A stretch of DNA of 64,000 nucleotides, from the NCBI RefSeq assembly GCF_014138435.1, contig NZ_JACJIM010000010.1:146478-210477 (forward strand), written 5' to 3'. This stretch comes from Methylobacterium fujisawaense. Its GTDB lineage: Bacteria; Pseudomonadota; Alphaproteobacteria; Rhizobiales; Beijerinckiaceae. Position numbers and translations under genes: made by a program. The notes below the pieces were generated by a model. The model was not told the origin of the DNA. It did not search any database and worked only from the letters and a program-made list of their open reading frames with translations. Below are positions 15,885 to 24,947 of the stretch, piece by piece (positions within the stretch are counted from its first letter, which is position 1; each line of letters starts with the position of its first letter).

Positions 15885-15910
15885 ATATCGTCACAACAAT
15901 ACGACGATAT
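15885..15910. promoter_or_regulatory. Inverted repeat, candidate operator
   Basis: ATATCGTC at 15885-15892 is repeated in inverse as GACGATAT at 15903-15910 with ten bases between. It lies in a notably AT-rich stretch (about 15880-15985), 105-130 bases upstream of the small minus-strand gene at 15501-15779. It could be a regulator-binding site. No regulator can be named. Confidence 0.35.
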
Positions 15911-15975
15911 ACGAAGTCGATTACTACAAATGTCGCAATCGATTTGCCACAACACCTTCAATTTCAGCAGACAAC

Positions 15976-16006
15976 AAAAAGCCCCCGGACCTGAGGCCGG
16001 GGGCTT
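15976..16006 (-). terminator. Rho-independent terminator of the porin gene
   Basis: On the minus strand AAGCCCCCGG pairs with CCGGGGGCTT around an eight-base loop and is followed by a T-run (AAAAA on the plus strand at 15976-15980). It begins about 40 bases after the porin stop. A textbook intrinsic terminator. Confidence 0.9.
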
Positions 16007-16045
16007 GCTGGCGACCGGTTCCGTGAACCGGTCCGGGTCATCCGA

Positions 16046-17323
16046 TCAGAAGGTGATGCCGGTCTCGACCATGTAGCGGTCCTGGGAGGTGTTGTTGCCG
16101 GTGCGGCCGAAGCCGGTGCCGAGCGTCCCCTCCGCGAGGTTGCCACGGGTGATCCCGCCGAGTTCGACGTGGGCGTATTCCACCCGGAAGAAGTACCGGT
16201 CGAAGGTGAAGGTCGGCGTGACGGTGACCGAGAAGGCGTTGCTGCCCGCACCGAAGCCCAGCAGGTTGGTCCCGCCGGATCCGCGGACGCCGGTCTGCTC
16301 GGTGTACTCGACGCGGCCGGCCAGGGAGAAATTATCGGTGAACGAGTAGGCCGCCAGCAGCGCGCCGCCGTAGGTCGACGCCGAGTTGGCGATGCCGACG
16401 CGCAGGTCCCGCTCGACATTGGTGAACTGGAAGTACGGCGAGATGATCCACGGGCCGTTCGCGTAGGTGTAGTTGATGTTGAAGATGCCGCTGTTCTGCT
16501 GGAGGTTCGGCGTCGCGAACTGGTAGCGCGGGCTGCGGTCGAGGGCGTTGGTCCGGCCGACGTTCAGGCCGCCGTTGACGCCGATCGTGTTGTAGTCGTC
16601 GAGCTTGTAGGCGACGTTGCCGGTGAACCACGTGATCTCGTTGGAGAAGAAGCCGTCCGTGCCCGCGAGGGACACCGAGAGCGGGCCGCTGCTGTAATTG
16701 ACCTGCACGCCCTGGTTGATGAAGTTCTCCTGCACGAACAGGAGGCCGCGGTTGATGTTCAGGTTCTGGTAGGTGAACAGCAGCTCGGTGCCGATCAGGG
16801 TGAACATCCGGCCGCCCTGGACCGACCATTCATCGTTGATCTGGATCTTGCCGAAGGCGACCGGGACCGGGCCGAACAGGAGATCGGTCTGGGTGAAGGT
16901 GCCGAGCGTGGGGAAGCCGAGCTGCGGGATCGAGTAGCCGCCGGCCTGGATGTAGAACTGGAACGCGCCCTCGGGCTTCTGGATGATGCCCTGCACGTTC
17001 GAGAAGTCGAACCGGGCCGACCGGTCGCGGTCGTTGGGCGCCGCCGGGGTCGAGAACGAGGCGAACGGGTTCGACTGCGTGTAGCCGTAGCCGGTGATGG
17101 CGCCGCCCACGTAGAGGTCCCCGAGCGGACCCGCGGAGAAGCAGCTCGGATTCGGGTTGGCCTTGATCACGCCGCTATAGGCCGGACCGATCAGCGTGGC
17201 CTTGCACGGCTCGGCGGGGGGCGCGACGGGAACCGGCGCCGGGGCCGACAGATCGGCCGCGAGGATGCTGGTCGAGGACAGCAGCACGGTGGCCAGGCCG
17301 GCCAGGGCGGATCGCTTCAGCAT
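16046..17323 (-). CDS. Outer-membrane beta-barrel porin (BBP2/OmpL-like)
   Basis: 425 residues with a clear signal peptide (cleavage after TSILA), a proline-rich linker, then alternating aromatic/hydrophobic beta-strands to the end (FSVTVTPTFTFDRYFFRVEYAHVEL), finishing in a C-terminal phenylalanine (ETGITF) as required for BAM recognition. Two cysteines (CKATLI and SCFSAG) near the mature N-terminus may form a disulfide. Such porins are abundant in Methylobacterium outer membranes. Probably monocistronic, with its own strong terminator and a relatively AT-rich upstream region at about 17380-17420. Confidence 0.85.
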   Translation of the reverse strand: MLKRSALAGLATVLLSSTSILAADLSAPAPVPVAPPAEPCKATLIGPAYSGVIKANPNPSCFSAGPLGDLYVGGAITGYGYTQSNPFASFSTPAAPNDRDRSARFDFSNVQGIIQKPEGAFQFYIQAGGYSIPQLGFPTLGTFTQTDLLFGPVPVAFGKIQINDEWSVQGGRMFTLIGTELLFTYQNLNINRGLLFVQENFINQGVQVNYSSGPLSVSLAGTDGFFSNEITWFTGNVAYKLDDYNTIGVNGGLNVGRTNALDRSPRYQFATPNLQQNSGIFNINYTYANGPWIISPYFQFTNVERDLRVGIANSASTYGGALLAAYSFTDNFSLAGRVEYTEQTGVRGSGGTNLLGFGAGSNAFSVTVTPTFTFDRYFFRVEYAHVELGGITRGNLAEGTLGTGFGRTGNNTSQDRYMVETGITF

Positions 17324-17545
17324 GGTTCGGAGCTCGTTCGGATTCGTCTACGGCCAAGCTGACATCGCGCTGCGAATGACACAAAATCAAACATAGAGCA
17401 GTTGCATATTTTTTGGGCAGATCCCTATCGCTGAACACGTTCGACGCGGAAATGTGACTTTGCCGCCACAATCGTCCGGGCGGACCGGCGTTTTCCTTTG
17501 CGGGCGTCCGGAACAGCTTTCCCGGCACGGCCCAAGTCTACCGTG

Positions 17546-18394
17546 TCAGGCCGCGGGACCGATCGGATCGCAGCGAAATCCTCCGAACTCATGCCGGGCC
17601 AGCCGTTCGGCCAGGGCCGGCAGGAACAGCATCGCCTCCTCGGCGAGGCGCCACGGCGGGTTGACCACGATCAGGCCGCTCCCGGTGAGCCGCGTCGGGT
17701 CGCCCGGCCGCTCGATCAGGAGATCGAGCCGCAGGGCCGGGCGGGGCAGGGCGGCATCGAGGTCGCGGACCATCCGGTCGAGGGCCTCGGTGTCCTTGAT
17801 CGGATACCAGGCCAGGAACACCCCGGTGGGCCATTTCGCCACCGCCCGGGCGAGGTGGGCGCCGAGGCGCTCGATCTCGCCGGGCACCTCGTAGGGCGGA
17901 TCGATCAGCACGAGGCCGCGCCGCTCCGGCGGCGGGATCTGGGCGTTGATCGCAGTCCAGCCGTCGAGGCTCATCACCTTGGTGCGGGGATCGCGGGCGT
18001 AGCGGTCCTGCAGCGTGGCGGCATCCGCCGGATGGAGTTCCACGAACACGCCCTTGTCGCCGGGGCGCAGCGCCTCGCGGATCAGGGCGGGCGAGCCGGG
18101 ATAGGCGGTGGCGCCGTCGCGCGCCTGCACCGCGGCCACCGCGGCCCGGTAAGGCGCAAGCAGCGCCTCGACATCCGGCGCGAAGGGCGCGGCCATCCGG
18201 CCCCACCCCTCCCGCCACTCGCCGGTGCGGGCCGCCTCGTCGGCCTCGAGATCGTAGACGCCGAGTCCCGCGAAGGCGTCCAGCGCCCGGAACGGCTTGT
18301 CCTTGAGCCGGAGGTGGTCGAGCACCCGCGCCAGAACGAGGTGCTTGAGGACGTCGGCGTGGTTGCCGGCGTGGAAGGCGTGCCGATAGTTCAT
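17546..18394 (-). CDS. rlmJ: 23S rRNA (adenine(2030)-N6)-methyltransferase
   Basis: The 282-residue protein begins MNYRHAFHAGNHADVLKH, the RlmJ signature, and has a SAM site (LDAFAGLGVYDLE, 38-50) and the N6-adenine methyltransferase motif DPPY at 165-168. In E. coli RlmJ modifies A2030 of 23S rRNA. Length and motif order match well. Single gene; 66 bases separate it from the RNase T2 gene in the same direction. Confidence 0.93.
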   Translation of the reverse strand: MNYRHAFHAGNHADVLKHLVLARVLDHLRLKDKPFRALDAFAGLGVYDLEADEAARTGEWREGWGRMAAPFAPDVEALLAPYRAAVAAVQARDGATAYPGSPALIREALRPGDKGVFVELHPADAATLQDRYARDPRTKVMSLDGWTAINAQIPPPERRGLVLIDPPYEVPGEIERLGAHLARAVAKWPTGVFLAWYPIKDTEALDRMVRDLDAALPRPALRLDLLIERPGDPTRLTGSGLIVVNPPWRLAEEAMLFLPALAERLARHEFGGFRCDPIGPAA

Positions 18395-18460
18395 GGCCGC
18401 GCGCTCAAGCCGATCCGGCGCCTCAGGTCCAGCGCCCGGCGCGCAAAACGCCGAAAAAAC

Positions 18461-19123
18461 CTAGCGGGCGGCGTCGAGACGCACCTCGGGCGCCCGGCAA
18501 TTGCCGCGGGCGACCTCGGGGCAGGGGGCGAAGCCGCGCAGGTCCTTGCCGAAGCAGATCCGGACCTCCTGCAGTTGCCCGCGGGTGCAGGTGACCGCCA
18601 TCATGTCGGGGCGCAGGCCGCGATTGGCCGCCACGAATTGCCGCGCGATCTCGATGGGGGCGAGGGATTGCGGCGGGGAGCCGCCCGTCAGGCCGTCGGG
18701 GATCGTCACCGCCTGCCGCGCCGTGCGGGCGGCCGCGAAATAGGCGGCGGGGTCGAGGCCCGAGCAGGTGCCGTGCTTGCGCCACTCGTACCGGGCGAGC
18801 CCCTCGCTTGGATAGACCTGCCCGGCCACCTCCATGGCCTGCCGGGTGGGCGCGCGGTTCACCGCCGAGCAGTTCTCCGGATAGCCGCGGGCATATTGCG
18901 GCCATAGGCCGTGGACGACGAAGCCGAGGCCGCGACCGGGGGCGCACTGGACGTCGTCCCGGCGTGCGCCCGGCCCCGCGCAGTAGGTCGGCGACCACGA
19001 CAGTGCGAGGACGTAGAAGTCGAACGCGCCGGGCGTGCCGCCACGGGCGAAGCCGCCGTAATCCTGGGCGGCGGCCGGCCCGGCGAGGAGCAGGCCCGCG
19101 AGGCCGGCGGCGAGCCTGCGCAT
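18461..19123 (-). CDS. Ribonuclease T2 family protein, secreted
   Basis: Endoribonuclease that cuts single-stranded RNA through a 2',3'-cyclic phosphate. The 220-residue precursor has a signal peptide ending GPAAAQ. Active-site segment CAS1 is FVVHGLWPQ (His71) and CAS2 is EWRKHGTC (Glu113, Lys116, His117), so all catalytic residues are present. Several cysteines fit the usual disulfides. It probably acts in the periplasm, like E. coli RNase I. It starts two bases after the stop of a secreted protein gene and is surely co-transcribed with it. Confidence 0.92.
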   Translation of the reverse strand: MRRLAAGLAGLLLAGPAAAQDYGGFARGGTPGAFDFYVLALSWSPTYCAGPGARRDDVQCAPGRGLGFVVHGLWPQYARGYPENCSAVNRAPTRQAMEVAGQVYPSEGLARYEWRKHGTCSGLDPAAYFAAARTARQAVTIPDGLTGGSPPQSLAPIEIARQFVAANRGLRPDMMAVTCTRGQLQEVRICFGKDLRGFAPCPEVARGNCRAPEVRLDAAR

Positions 19124-19125
19124 GG

Positions 19126-19587
19126 TCAGGGACGCGCCATCCGGCAGGCGGTGGCGTAGGCGTAGGCGAGGTCCCGGTCGAGCCCGTGGACGCAAAACTC
19201 GACGCCCCAGGTCGCCCCGATGATCCCGAGGCTCTCGCGCACCGAGTAGTCGACCTTGCGGCGGACGCCGTCCGACGTGGTGATGGTCGCGGTGCAGAAG
19301 CGGCGGGGATAGGTGTCGAGGCCCCAGGGCCGCCAGGCGGTGCGCTCGATCGTGTCGAAGGACAGGATCGTCATCGACGAATTCCAGAACTTCGCCTCCT
19401 TCTCGGCGAAGTTGGTCGAGACCCGCTCCAGCACCGACGGGTCCTGGCAGCCGGGGATCTGCGCGTCGAAGGGGAAGATCCGCTCCTCGGCGGGCTCGAT
19501 GTCCTCCCGGGCCGAGCGGGCCAGCGCTGGCTGGGCCAGGGCGAGAAGGGCCAGCCCGAGGGCGAAGCCGTGAAAGAGCGGGCGCAT
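19126..19587 (-). CDS. Secreted protein of unknown function, upstream of RNase T2
   Basis: 153 residues. The signal peptide MRPLFHGFALGLALLALAQPALA is clear. The mature part has four cysteines (GCQDP, RFCTA, EFCVHG, ACRM), a central WNSSMTILSFDTIERTAWRPWG and a long C-terminal strand/helix region. I recognise no domain. The gene directly precedes the RNase T2 gene with two bases between them, so the two products are made together and exported together. A role as chaperone, inhibitor or partner of the nuclease is inference only. Confidence 0.65.
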   Translation of the reverse strand: MRPLFHGFALGLALLALAQPALARSAREDIEPAEERIFPFDAQIPGCQDPSVLERVSTNFAEKEAKFWNSSMTILSFDTIERTAWRPWGLDTYPRRFCTATITTSDGVRRKVDYSVRESLGIIGATWGVEFCVHGLDRDLAYAYATACRMARP

Positions 19588-19786
19588 GGCGCGTGCCTCG
19601 ACGGATGTGCGATCCTGCATCCGCGAACGATGGCCCGGCCGCGCCGCCAGTCAAGCTCCGGCGGCCCCGCGCCGGTGCTTTGGCGGCCTGTGCGGCGCGG
19701 CCGCTACACTCGCCGGCCGATGCCCCCCGGAGCGGGACCGGCCCCCGCGGCCCGATCCCGTCAACCCGCGTTCCGGCGTCGCCCGG

Positions 19787-20791
19787 TCAGTAGATCGGCC
19801 CCGTGCTCGGTGGCGCGCCGAGCTGCAGCGGCTCGTCGTAGTCCTGCGCGGGCTCCTCGGGGGCGGCCGCAGCGATCCGTGGCGCCGGCCGCACCGGCGG
19901 CGCGGCGGTGTAGGCCGATGCCGCGGTCGGGCGGGCCGGCGCCCTGGCGACCTGCGTCGCGCCGCCGGCCTTCGACATCGGCGACACGCCGTAGGGATCG
20001 TCCTGCTCCACATCCACCGGCGCCTGCGGGGCGGCAGGCTGGCGCTGCGGCGGGACCGGACGGCTCAGCGGCCGCTCGACGCCGGTGCCGAGCTGCGGCG
20101 TGAACTTGATCATCGGCTGGCAGATCCGCCTCAGACCGCGCGGGTCGTGCCGGGCGAGATCGACGTGGATGTGGTCGTAGTGGAACACGTTCGAGCCGGG
20201 GGCCAGCACCGTGGTGAAGCGCTGGCAGGCGCCGAGGAAGATCTCGCGCAGGAAGCCCTGCTCGGCCTCCGTGCCGCGCCAGCCGCCCTTCACGGTGATC
20301 ACGTGGCCGTCGGCGAGCTTGATCGACATGACGTCGATGGCGTTGCCGAAACCGTGCTCGGAGAGCTTGGCGCCGGGCTGGTTGTTGCGGCCGCGGCAGG
20401 AATAGGAACCCGCGTTGATCTCGGCCACCGGCACGCCGAAATAGAGGTTGGCGGCCGGCTGGATCGTGTCGGCGAGCCACGCCTCGGCCTCGGCCAGCGC
20501 CGGGCAGCCCAGGGTCATCCGCTGCTTCAGCAGGACGGAGCCGCCGCCGAGCCGCGTCACCCGGAAGGGCTGCTGCATGCCGCACGGCCCCGGGCCGTCC
20601 ATGGCCGCGATCGGCGTGATGAACTCCGAGGGCTCGACGAGCTTCTTGGCCAGGCAGACCTGCTCCGCCTGATCGCGCCACGGTTCGCGCCGCTCGAAAT
20701 GATTGATCGAGCACGCGGTGAGGCCCGCGCCGAACAGCGCCAGAGCCGAGAACAGGGATACGCCACGCCACATGACCCGGACGATGCGCAC
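19787..20791 (-). CDS. Extensin-like family lipoprotein
   Basis: The 334-residue protein has a lipobox LTAC (Cys27) and the extensin-like C-terminal domain: CRGRNNQPGAKLSEHGFGNAIDV (about 132-154) and NVFHYDHIHVD (201-211). The H...D and HxH spacing resembles the zinc site of LAS-type D-Ala-D-Ala peptidases, so a cell-wall role is possible. Residues beyond about 240 are a Pro/Ala-rich tail without structure. Alphaproteobacterial members are common and mostly uncharacterised. Confidence 0.8.
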   Translation of the reverse strand: MRIVRVMWRGVSLFSALALFGAGLTACSINHFERREPWRDQAEQVCLAKKLVEPSEFITPIAAMDGPGPCGMQQPFRVTRLGGGSVLLKQRMTLGCPALAEAEAWLADTIQPAANLYFGVPVAEINAGSYSCRGRNNQPGAKLSEHGFGNAIDVMSIKLADGHVITVKGGWRGTEAEQGFLREIFLGACQRFTTVLAPGSNVFHYDHIHVDLARHDPRGLRRICQPMIKFTPQLGTGVERPLSRPVPPQRQPAAPQAPVDVEQDDPYGVSPMSKAGGATQVARAPARPTAASAYTAAPPVRPAPRIAAAAPEEPAQDYDEPLQLGAPPSTGPIY

Positions 20792-20884
20792 GGTCGCGTA
20801 AAGCGTTCGTCAACGGCGTTTCGGGAATGACGCGACCTGTGGCGTCTCGGTTGACAGCGCCGCGGACCGCAGACTGAATGCATT

Positions 20885-22117
20885 ATGCTTTCACTTCTCG
20901 AACTCCGCGCCCGCATCGCCGCCGGCACCCTGACCCCCGCGGGGGCGATCGATCTGTGCCGCGCCGCGATCGCCGCGCGGGAGCCGGACCTGCACGCGCT
21001 GGTCACCCTCGACCCGGCGCCGGCGATCCCGGAGACCGGGCCGCTCGCCGGCATCGCGGTGGGCGTGAAGGACATCATCGACAGCGCCGGCCTGCCGAGC
21101 CAGATGGGCTCGTCGATCTACGCGGGCTGGACGCCCCGGGGTGATGCCGCCGTGGTGAGCCGGCTGAAGCAGCTCGGCGCCGTCGCCCTCGCCAAGACCA
21201 CCACCACGGCCTTCGCCAGCAGCGACCCGACCGAGACGGTCAACCCGCACGATCCCGGCCACACGCCGGGCGGCTCATCGGCGGGCTCGGCCGCCGCCGT
21301 GGGCGCCGGGATGCTGCCCCTGGCCCTCGGCACGCAGACGGCGGGGTCGGTGATCCGGCCCGCGAGCTATTGCGGCTGCGCGGCGGTGAAGCCGTCGTTC
21401 CGGCTGATCCCCACGGTCGGCGTGAAGACCTATTCCTGGGCCCTCGACACGGTCGGGCTGTTCGCCGCCGGGGTCGCGGACGTCGCCCATGCCCTCGCCC
21501 TGGTCACCGGACGCCCGGAGATCGACGGCGCGGATTCGGGCTCGGCCCCCCGCATCGCCGTGGTGCGGCAGGACTTCGCCGAGGCCCCAGAACCGGAGGC
21601 CGAAGCCGCATTGATGCGCGCCCGGCAGGCGGCCGAGCGGGCCGGGGCGCGGGTGAGCGACCTCGCCCTGCCGCCGGAGCTGGCGCAGGCCTGGGAGCGC
21701 CACCGCATCATCCAGAACTACGAGGGGCGGCTGGCGCTCGCCTGGGAGTACGACACGCAGGCCGACGCGCTCCCGCCCCGCGTCCGCGAGCATCTCGACG
21801 CTGGCGCGGCGATCGAGCCGGCCCAGTACGACGATGCCCGCCGCCACGGCCATCACGCCCGGCGGGTGCTGAAGGGCCTCTTCGCCGATTACGACGCGAT
21901 CCTGACCTTCTCGGCGCCGGGATCCGCACCCGCGACCCTGGATTCGACGGGCGACCCGCGCTTCAACCAGCTGTGGACGCTGATGGGCGTGCCCTGCGTG
22001 AACGTGCCGGTGCCCGGCCAGAGCCTGCCGGTGGGCGTCCAGGTGATCGGCCGCTTCGGCGACGACGGCCGGACCCTGGCGGTGGCCCGGATGATCGAGA
22101 CCGCGCTGCGCGGCTGA
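20885..22117 (+). CDS. Amidase signature family hydrolase
   Basis: 410 residues with the Ser-cisSer-Lys triad: Lys62 in GVKDI, cis-Ser132 in GGSSAGSAAAVG, and nucleophile Ser155 in QTAGSVIRPAS. The domain is complete although shorter than GatA, and gatB/gatC are not near, so this is not the tRNA amidotransferase. Members hydrolyse amides such as indoleacetamide or aryl amides; the natural substrate cannot be read from the sequence. Divergent from the extensin-like gene. Confidence 0.88.
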   Translation: MLSLLELRARIAAGTLTPAGAIDLCRAAIAAREPDLHALVTLDPAPAIPETGPLAGIAVGVKDIIDSAGLPSQMGSSIYAGWTPRGDAAVVSRLKQLGAVALAKTTTTAFASSDPTETVNPHDPGHTPGGSSAGSAAAVGAGMLPLALGTQTAGSVIRPASYCGCAAVKPSFRLIPTVGVKTYSWALDTVGLFAAGVADVAHALALVTGRPEIDGADSGSAPRIAVVRQDFAEAPEPEAEAALMRARQAAERAGARVSDLALPPELAQAWERHRIIQNYEGRLALAWEYDTQADALPPRVREHLDAGAAIEPAQYDDARRHGHHARRVLKGLFADYDAILTFSAPGSAPATLDSTGDPRFNQLWTLMGVPCVNVPVPGQSLPVGVQVIGRFGDDGRTLAVARMIETALRG

Positions 22118-22478
22118 CCGGCCGTCAGGGCGACCCGCACCGGCACGCTCTCGGGCGACGCCGCCGGGTGCCCATCCCGTCCGCCGTTCCGGGGCCGCGC
22201 AGCGCCCGGGATCCAGAGCCGCCGACTCGCCCGATCCCGGCGCCAGCGGCGTTCAGGGCGTGCGGGTTCGCCGGCGGCGCGCAGGACAAGCAGCGCGGGC
22301 GGCCGCTCGGGAGGGAGGCCCTTCACTGGCCGCCATGATGACGGCCGCGCAAAATGTCGCGTTGTGTTTCCTAGCGTACATTTGTGATTGTGAGCTCACC
22401 GACGCGACACTAGACACGGCTCATCGCTGGCAACGTTCTCCGGGCGCTAGCGGCCGGAAGACGCGCGCTCCCGCCCAA
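22118..22478. other. Intergenic, no gene seen
   Basis: The 361 bases between the amidase gene and the DUF6894 gene show no convincing reading frame. A locally AT-rich part (about 22345-22400) may hold the promoter of the DUF6894 gene. Confidence 0.4.
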
Positions 22479-22724
22479 ATGGTGGAGCGTCTTTTGGCAC
22501 GCTACTTCATCAGCACGACCAACCACGTCACGGTCATGGACGAGGAGGGCGTCGAGCTCCCGAGCCACGGCGCGCTCCGCGAGCTCTTGCGCAGAGTCCT
22601 GACGGAACTCCTGCGCGACGAAGGCGACCTGACCGGGGTCAATGAATATTCCGCTCACGCCTATGACGAGGCGGGCAGACTGGTCATGGTCGCGCGGGCC
22701 AGCTTCTCCATCACGGACCAATAG
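22479..22724 (+). CDS. DUF6894 family small protein
   Basis: Eighty-one residues: RYFISTTNHVTVMDEEGVELPSH, a central helix, then AYDEAGRLVMVARASF. This DxEGxEL...helix...DExGRxV pattern is that of the DUF6894 proteins, which occur in many copies in Methylobacterium and Bradyrhizobium genomes. Their function is not known. Start ATG 22479 is chosen because it places RYF near the N-terminus as in family members; an in-frame upstream start near 22335 is possible. Confidence 0.65.
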   Translation: MVERLLARYFISTTNHVTVMDEEGVELPSHGALRELLRRVLTELLRDEGDLTGVNEYSAHAYDEAGRLVMVARASFSITDQ

Positions 22725-23294
22725 GCCAGCTCCCTCAAGGACCCGGAGGTCGCGCTCCGCTTCGGCACGGAAGCGGACCCGGCTTCGTCCTCACGTGCTC
22801 CTGCCGCGCGCGGCGTCGATGAACCGGCGACGCTCTTCCTCGGGGCGCGCTTATCGGCGCCGCACCTGACGGGTTTCGTCTTGGCGGGTTTCGTCTTGGC
22901 GGGTTTCGTCTTGGCGGGTTTCGGCTCGACGCATGTGTCGGCCGGCATCGTCGCGGCCCTCGGATCACCCGCGGTTTCGGCCTTCGCGCCGCCGAAAGTC
23001 GGACATCGCCGGAGGACACCGCGGCGGCCGGAGCCTGATCGGCGCTTTCCTTCGGGACGCCGGGCAGGCCGTCGATGCCGCCCCTGGAGAGCGGCGCGCC
23101 GTCGCGCACGGCCTCGCGCGGGCGGCAAGCCCTCGAACCGCGCCGTCCTTCGGTCAGGCCCGGCATGCGCGGTGCGGCGGCCCCTCCCGGGGAAGGCTGG
23201 AGGATCGGGCCGGCTCCCCGACGCGGAAGCTCGGCCGGCAGGCCCTCTGCGGCGGCGATCCGATCGCCGGCAGCCCTGGAGCAAGTCCCTCCGC
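22725..23294. other. Intergenic region with uncertain coding content
   Basis: These 570 bases separate the DUF6894 gene and the AI-2E family permease gene. Open frames on both strands are Arg/Pro/Ala-rich and look like GC-driven noise. A minus-strand frame would contain a PAKTK repeat from the 15-base tandem repeat at 22871-22923. I cannot support a gene here. Confidence 0.4.
22871..22923. repeat. 15-bp tandem repeat, about 3.5 copies
   Basis: The unit GGGTTTCGTCTTGGC is repeated exactly at 22871, 22886 and 22901, with a partial fourth at 22916. The period is a multiple of three; on the minus strand it would read as repeated Pro-Ala-Lys-Thr-Lys, like the basic tails of some DNA-binding proteins, but no supported gene contains it. 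Confidence 0.85.
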
Positions 23295-24440
23295 TCAATT
23301 GCTCGGCTGCTCGTGGAGCGTATCCTCCACGTAGAGCTGCTCCAGCAGGACCTTGATGACCGCCATCAAGGGCAGGGCGAGGGCGATGCCCCACAGCCCG
23401 AAGATCACGCCGAGGATCAGCTGGCCGGCGAAGATCGTGGCCGGGGGGATGTCCAGCGCCCGCTTCTGGATGAACGGCGTCAGACCGTAGCTCTCCAGGC
23501 ACTGGACCGCCAGATACACGCCGATCGCGCCGATCACCGCTTTCGTGCCCGAGGCGAGCGCGGCGAGGATGATGACGAGGCCCGCGACCAGCGGCCCGAC
23601 CGTCGGCACGAAGGCGAGCACGCCCGCCTGGAGCCCCAGGATCAGCGCACCGCCGATCCCCAGGAAGGCGAGGCCGGCCCAGGTGCACAGGAAGATCACC
23701 GCCATGATGATCAGCTGGCCGAACAGCCAGTGGCGCAGGGTCTCGCCGGCCCCGTCGAGGACCTGGCTGGCGCGCCAGCGCTTCGCCGGAGGCACGAACC
23801 GGACGACCCCGTCCCGGTAGGCCTTCGGGTCGGCCGCGAAGGCGAGGCCCAGAAAGGCGATCACCAGGACGTTGCCGAGGGCATCGAACAGGCCCAGGAC
23901 CACCGCCGCGGCCGGTCCGAGGACGCTGCCGGCATCCGACACGAAGGAGCCGCTGCCCTTCATCAGGCCGGAGGCGAGGCCGGCGAGGCCGCCCTCCTTC
24001 TGGCCCGAATCCGTCGAGCCGTCCTTGCCGCTGCCCTGCGGGGCGAGGCTCGGCACGTCGATGCCGCGCTCCGAGAGCCAGCCCGACACCGTGGCCGCCT
24101 GATCCTTGATCGTGGTGCCGAGTTCGCGGCCCTGCTGGACGATGGTGGCGCCGCCGTAGCTCGCGAAGCCGACCACCGCGATCGCCACCACGAGGCTGAC
24201 GACGGACAATCGCAGGGCCCGCGGCAGGGGCAGGATGCGGCCGAGCCCGCGGGTCAGGCCGTCGAGGAACACGCCGAGGAGCACGCCGGCGAAGATCAGC
24301 AGGAGCGTGCCGGCGGACATCCAGGCCAGCGCCAGTGCCGCCACGAAGCACACCACGGCGATCCCGGAGGCTGCGAGCGGCGCCGTTCCGCGCCAGGGCC
24401 CGACCGGGCCGTCCAAGTCCTGTAGCTTGCTGTCCGACAT
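23295..24440 (-). CDS. AI-2E family transporter (PerM-like)
   Basis: A 381-residue multi-pass membrane protein with the AI-2E/PerM pattern: paired N-terminal helices, a soluble segment (VQQGRELGTTIKDQAATVSGWL...), then helices containing FVPTVGPLVAGLVIIL and the hallmark ESYGLTPFIQKRALDIPP followed by ILGVIFGLWGIALALPL. A Gly/Ser-rich stretch (PQGSGKDGSTDSGQKEGG) lengthens the soluble loop. Members include exporters of autoinducer-2 and Na+/H+ antiporters; the substrate here is unknown. Start: AGGAG lies five bases before ATG 24440; ATG 24443 and GTG 24446 are alternatives. Confidence 0.88.
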   Translation of the reverse strand: MSDSKLQDLDGPVGPWRGTAPLAASGIAVVCFVAALALAWMSAGTLLLIFAGVLLGVFLDGLTRGLGRILPLPRALRLSVVSLVVAIAVVGFASYGGATIVQQGRELGTTIKDQAATVSGWLSERGIDVPSLAPQGSGKDGSTDSGQKEGGLAGLASGLMKGSGSFVSDAGSVLGPAAAVVLGLFDALGNVLVIAFLGLAFAADPKAYRDGVVRFVPPAKRWRASQVLDGAGETLRHWLFGQLIIMAVIFLCTWAGLAFLGIGGALILGLQAGVLAFVPTVGPLVAGLVIILAALASGTKAVIGAIGVYLAVQCLESYGLTPFIQKRALDIPPATIFAGQLILGVIFGLWGIALALPLMAVIKVLLEQLYVEDTLHEQPSN

Positions 24441-24446
24441 CATCAC

Positions 24447-24947
24447 TCCTGCACCGCGGGTTCACGAACGCCCTGGGCCCTCAGGGGTCAAGGGCGAGAC
24501 CGCGGGTTCTCAGGGTGAAGCGAGCCCGAACCGATGGTCCGGGTTTGCCGGCGACGTCCCCGGCTTGTTCGACCCTCCGACTGCGACGGATGCCCCGATC
24601 GGCCTTCCCGTCAGTCCGGGCACCGAAGGCGGGACCGGGATGGCAGGGGGGACACGCAGGCGTCCGCCCGATGGCGGCGGGCGTTCGGGACGGCGATGTC
24701 CTGAACCGCCGGCTCTCTCCGGCCTTTGCGGGCGGCTGCGGGGCGGGGATGCCCGTCCGCCGGTTGTCCGCGCGCGCCGCCGGACCGCAGGCTTCGGCCC
24801 ATCGGGCGCCCCCGCAGGAGCACTTGCGGCGCCAGCCGGATCCGCGCCCTCGGCCCGGGCCGGACATCGATACCGGCGATCAATCCAGCCACCTCGTCCT
24901 CTTCGGGACGCGGATCGTGTCGCGCGGCGCGGCCCGGGACTCGACCC
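24447..24947. other. Intergenic, no gene seen
   Basis: About 500 bases between the moaE stop and the AI-2E family gene start. Several frames stay open on both strands but none has a recognisable domain, a convincing start, or natural amino-acid composition. I see no repeat or hairpin worth naming. Confidence 0.4.

Noticed and set aside
20885..22117. GatA subunit of Glu-tRNA(Gln) amidotransferase
   Set aside because: It is shorter than GatA and has no gatB or gatC neighbour; a general amidase fits better.
22871..22923. CRISPR array
   Set aside because: The 15-base units abut with no spacers and there are no cas genes.
22735..24465. A long minus-strand frame across the intergenic gap and the AI-2E family gene
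   Set aside because: The AI-2E family permease in another frame of the same strand has all expected membrane helices and signatures; the longer frame is Arg/Pro-rich noise.
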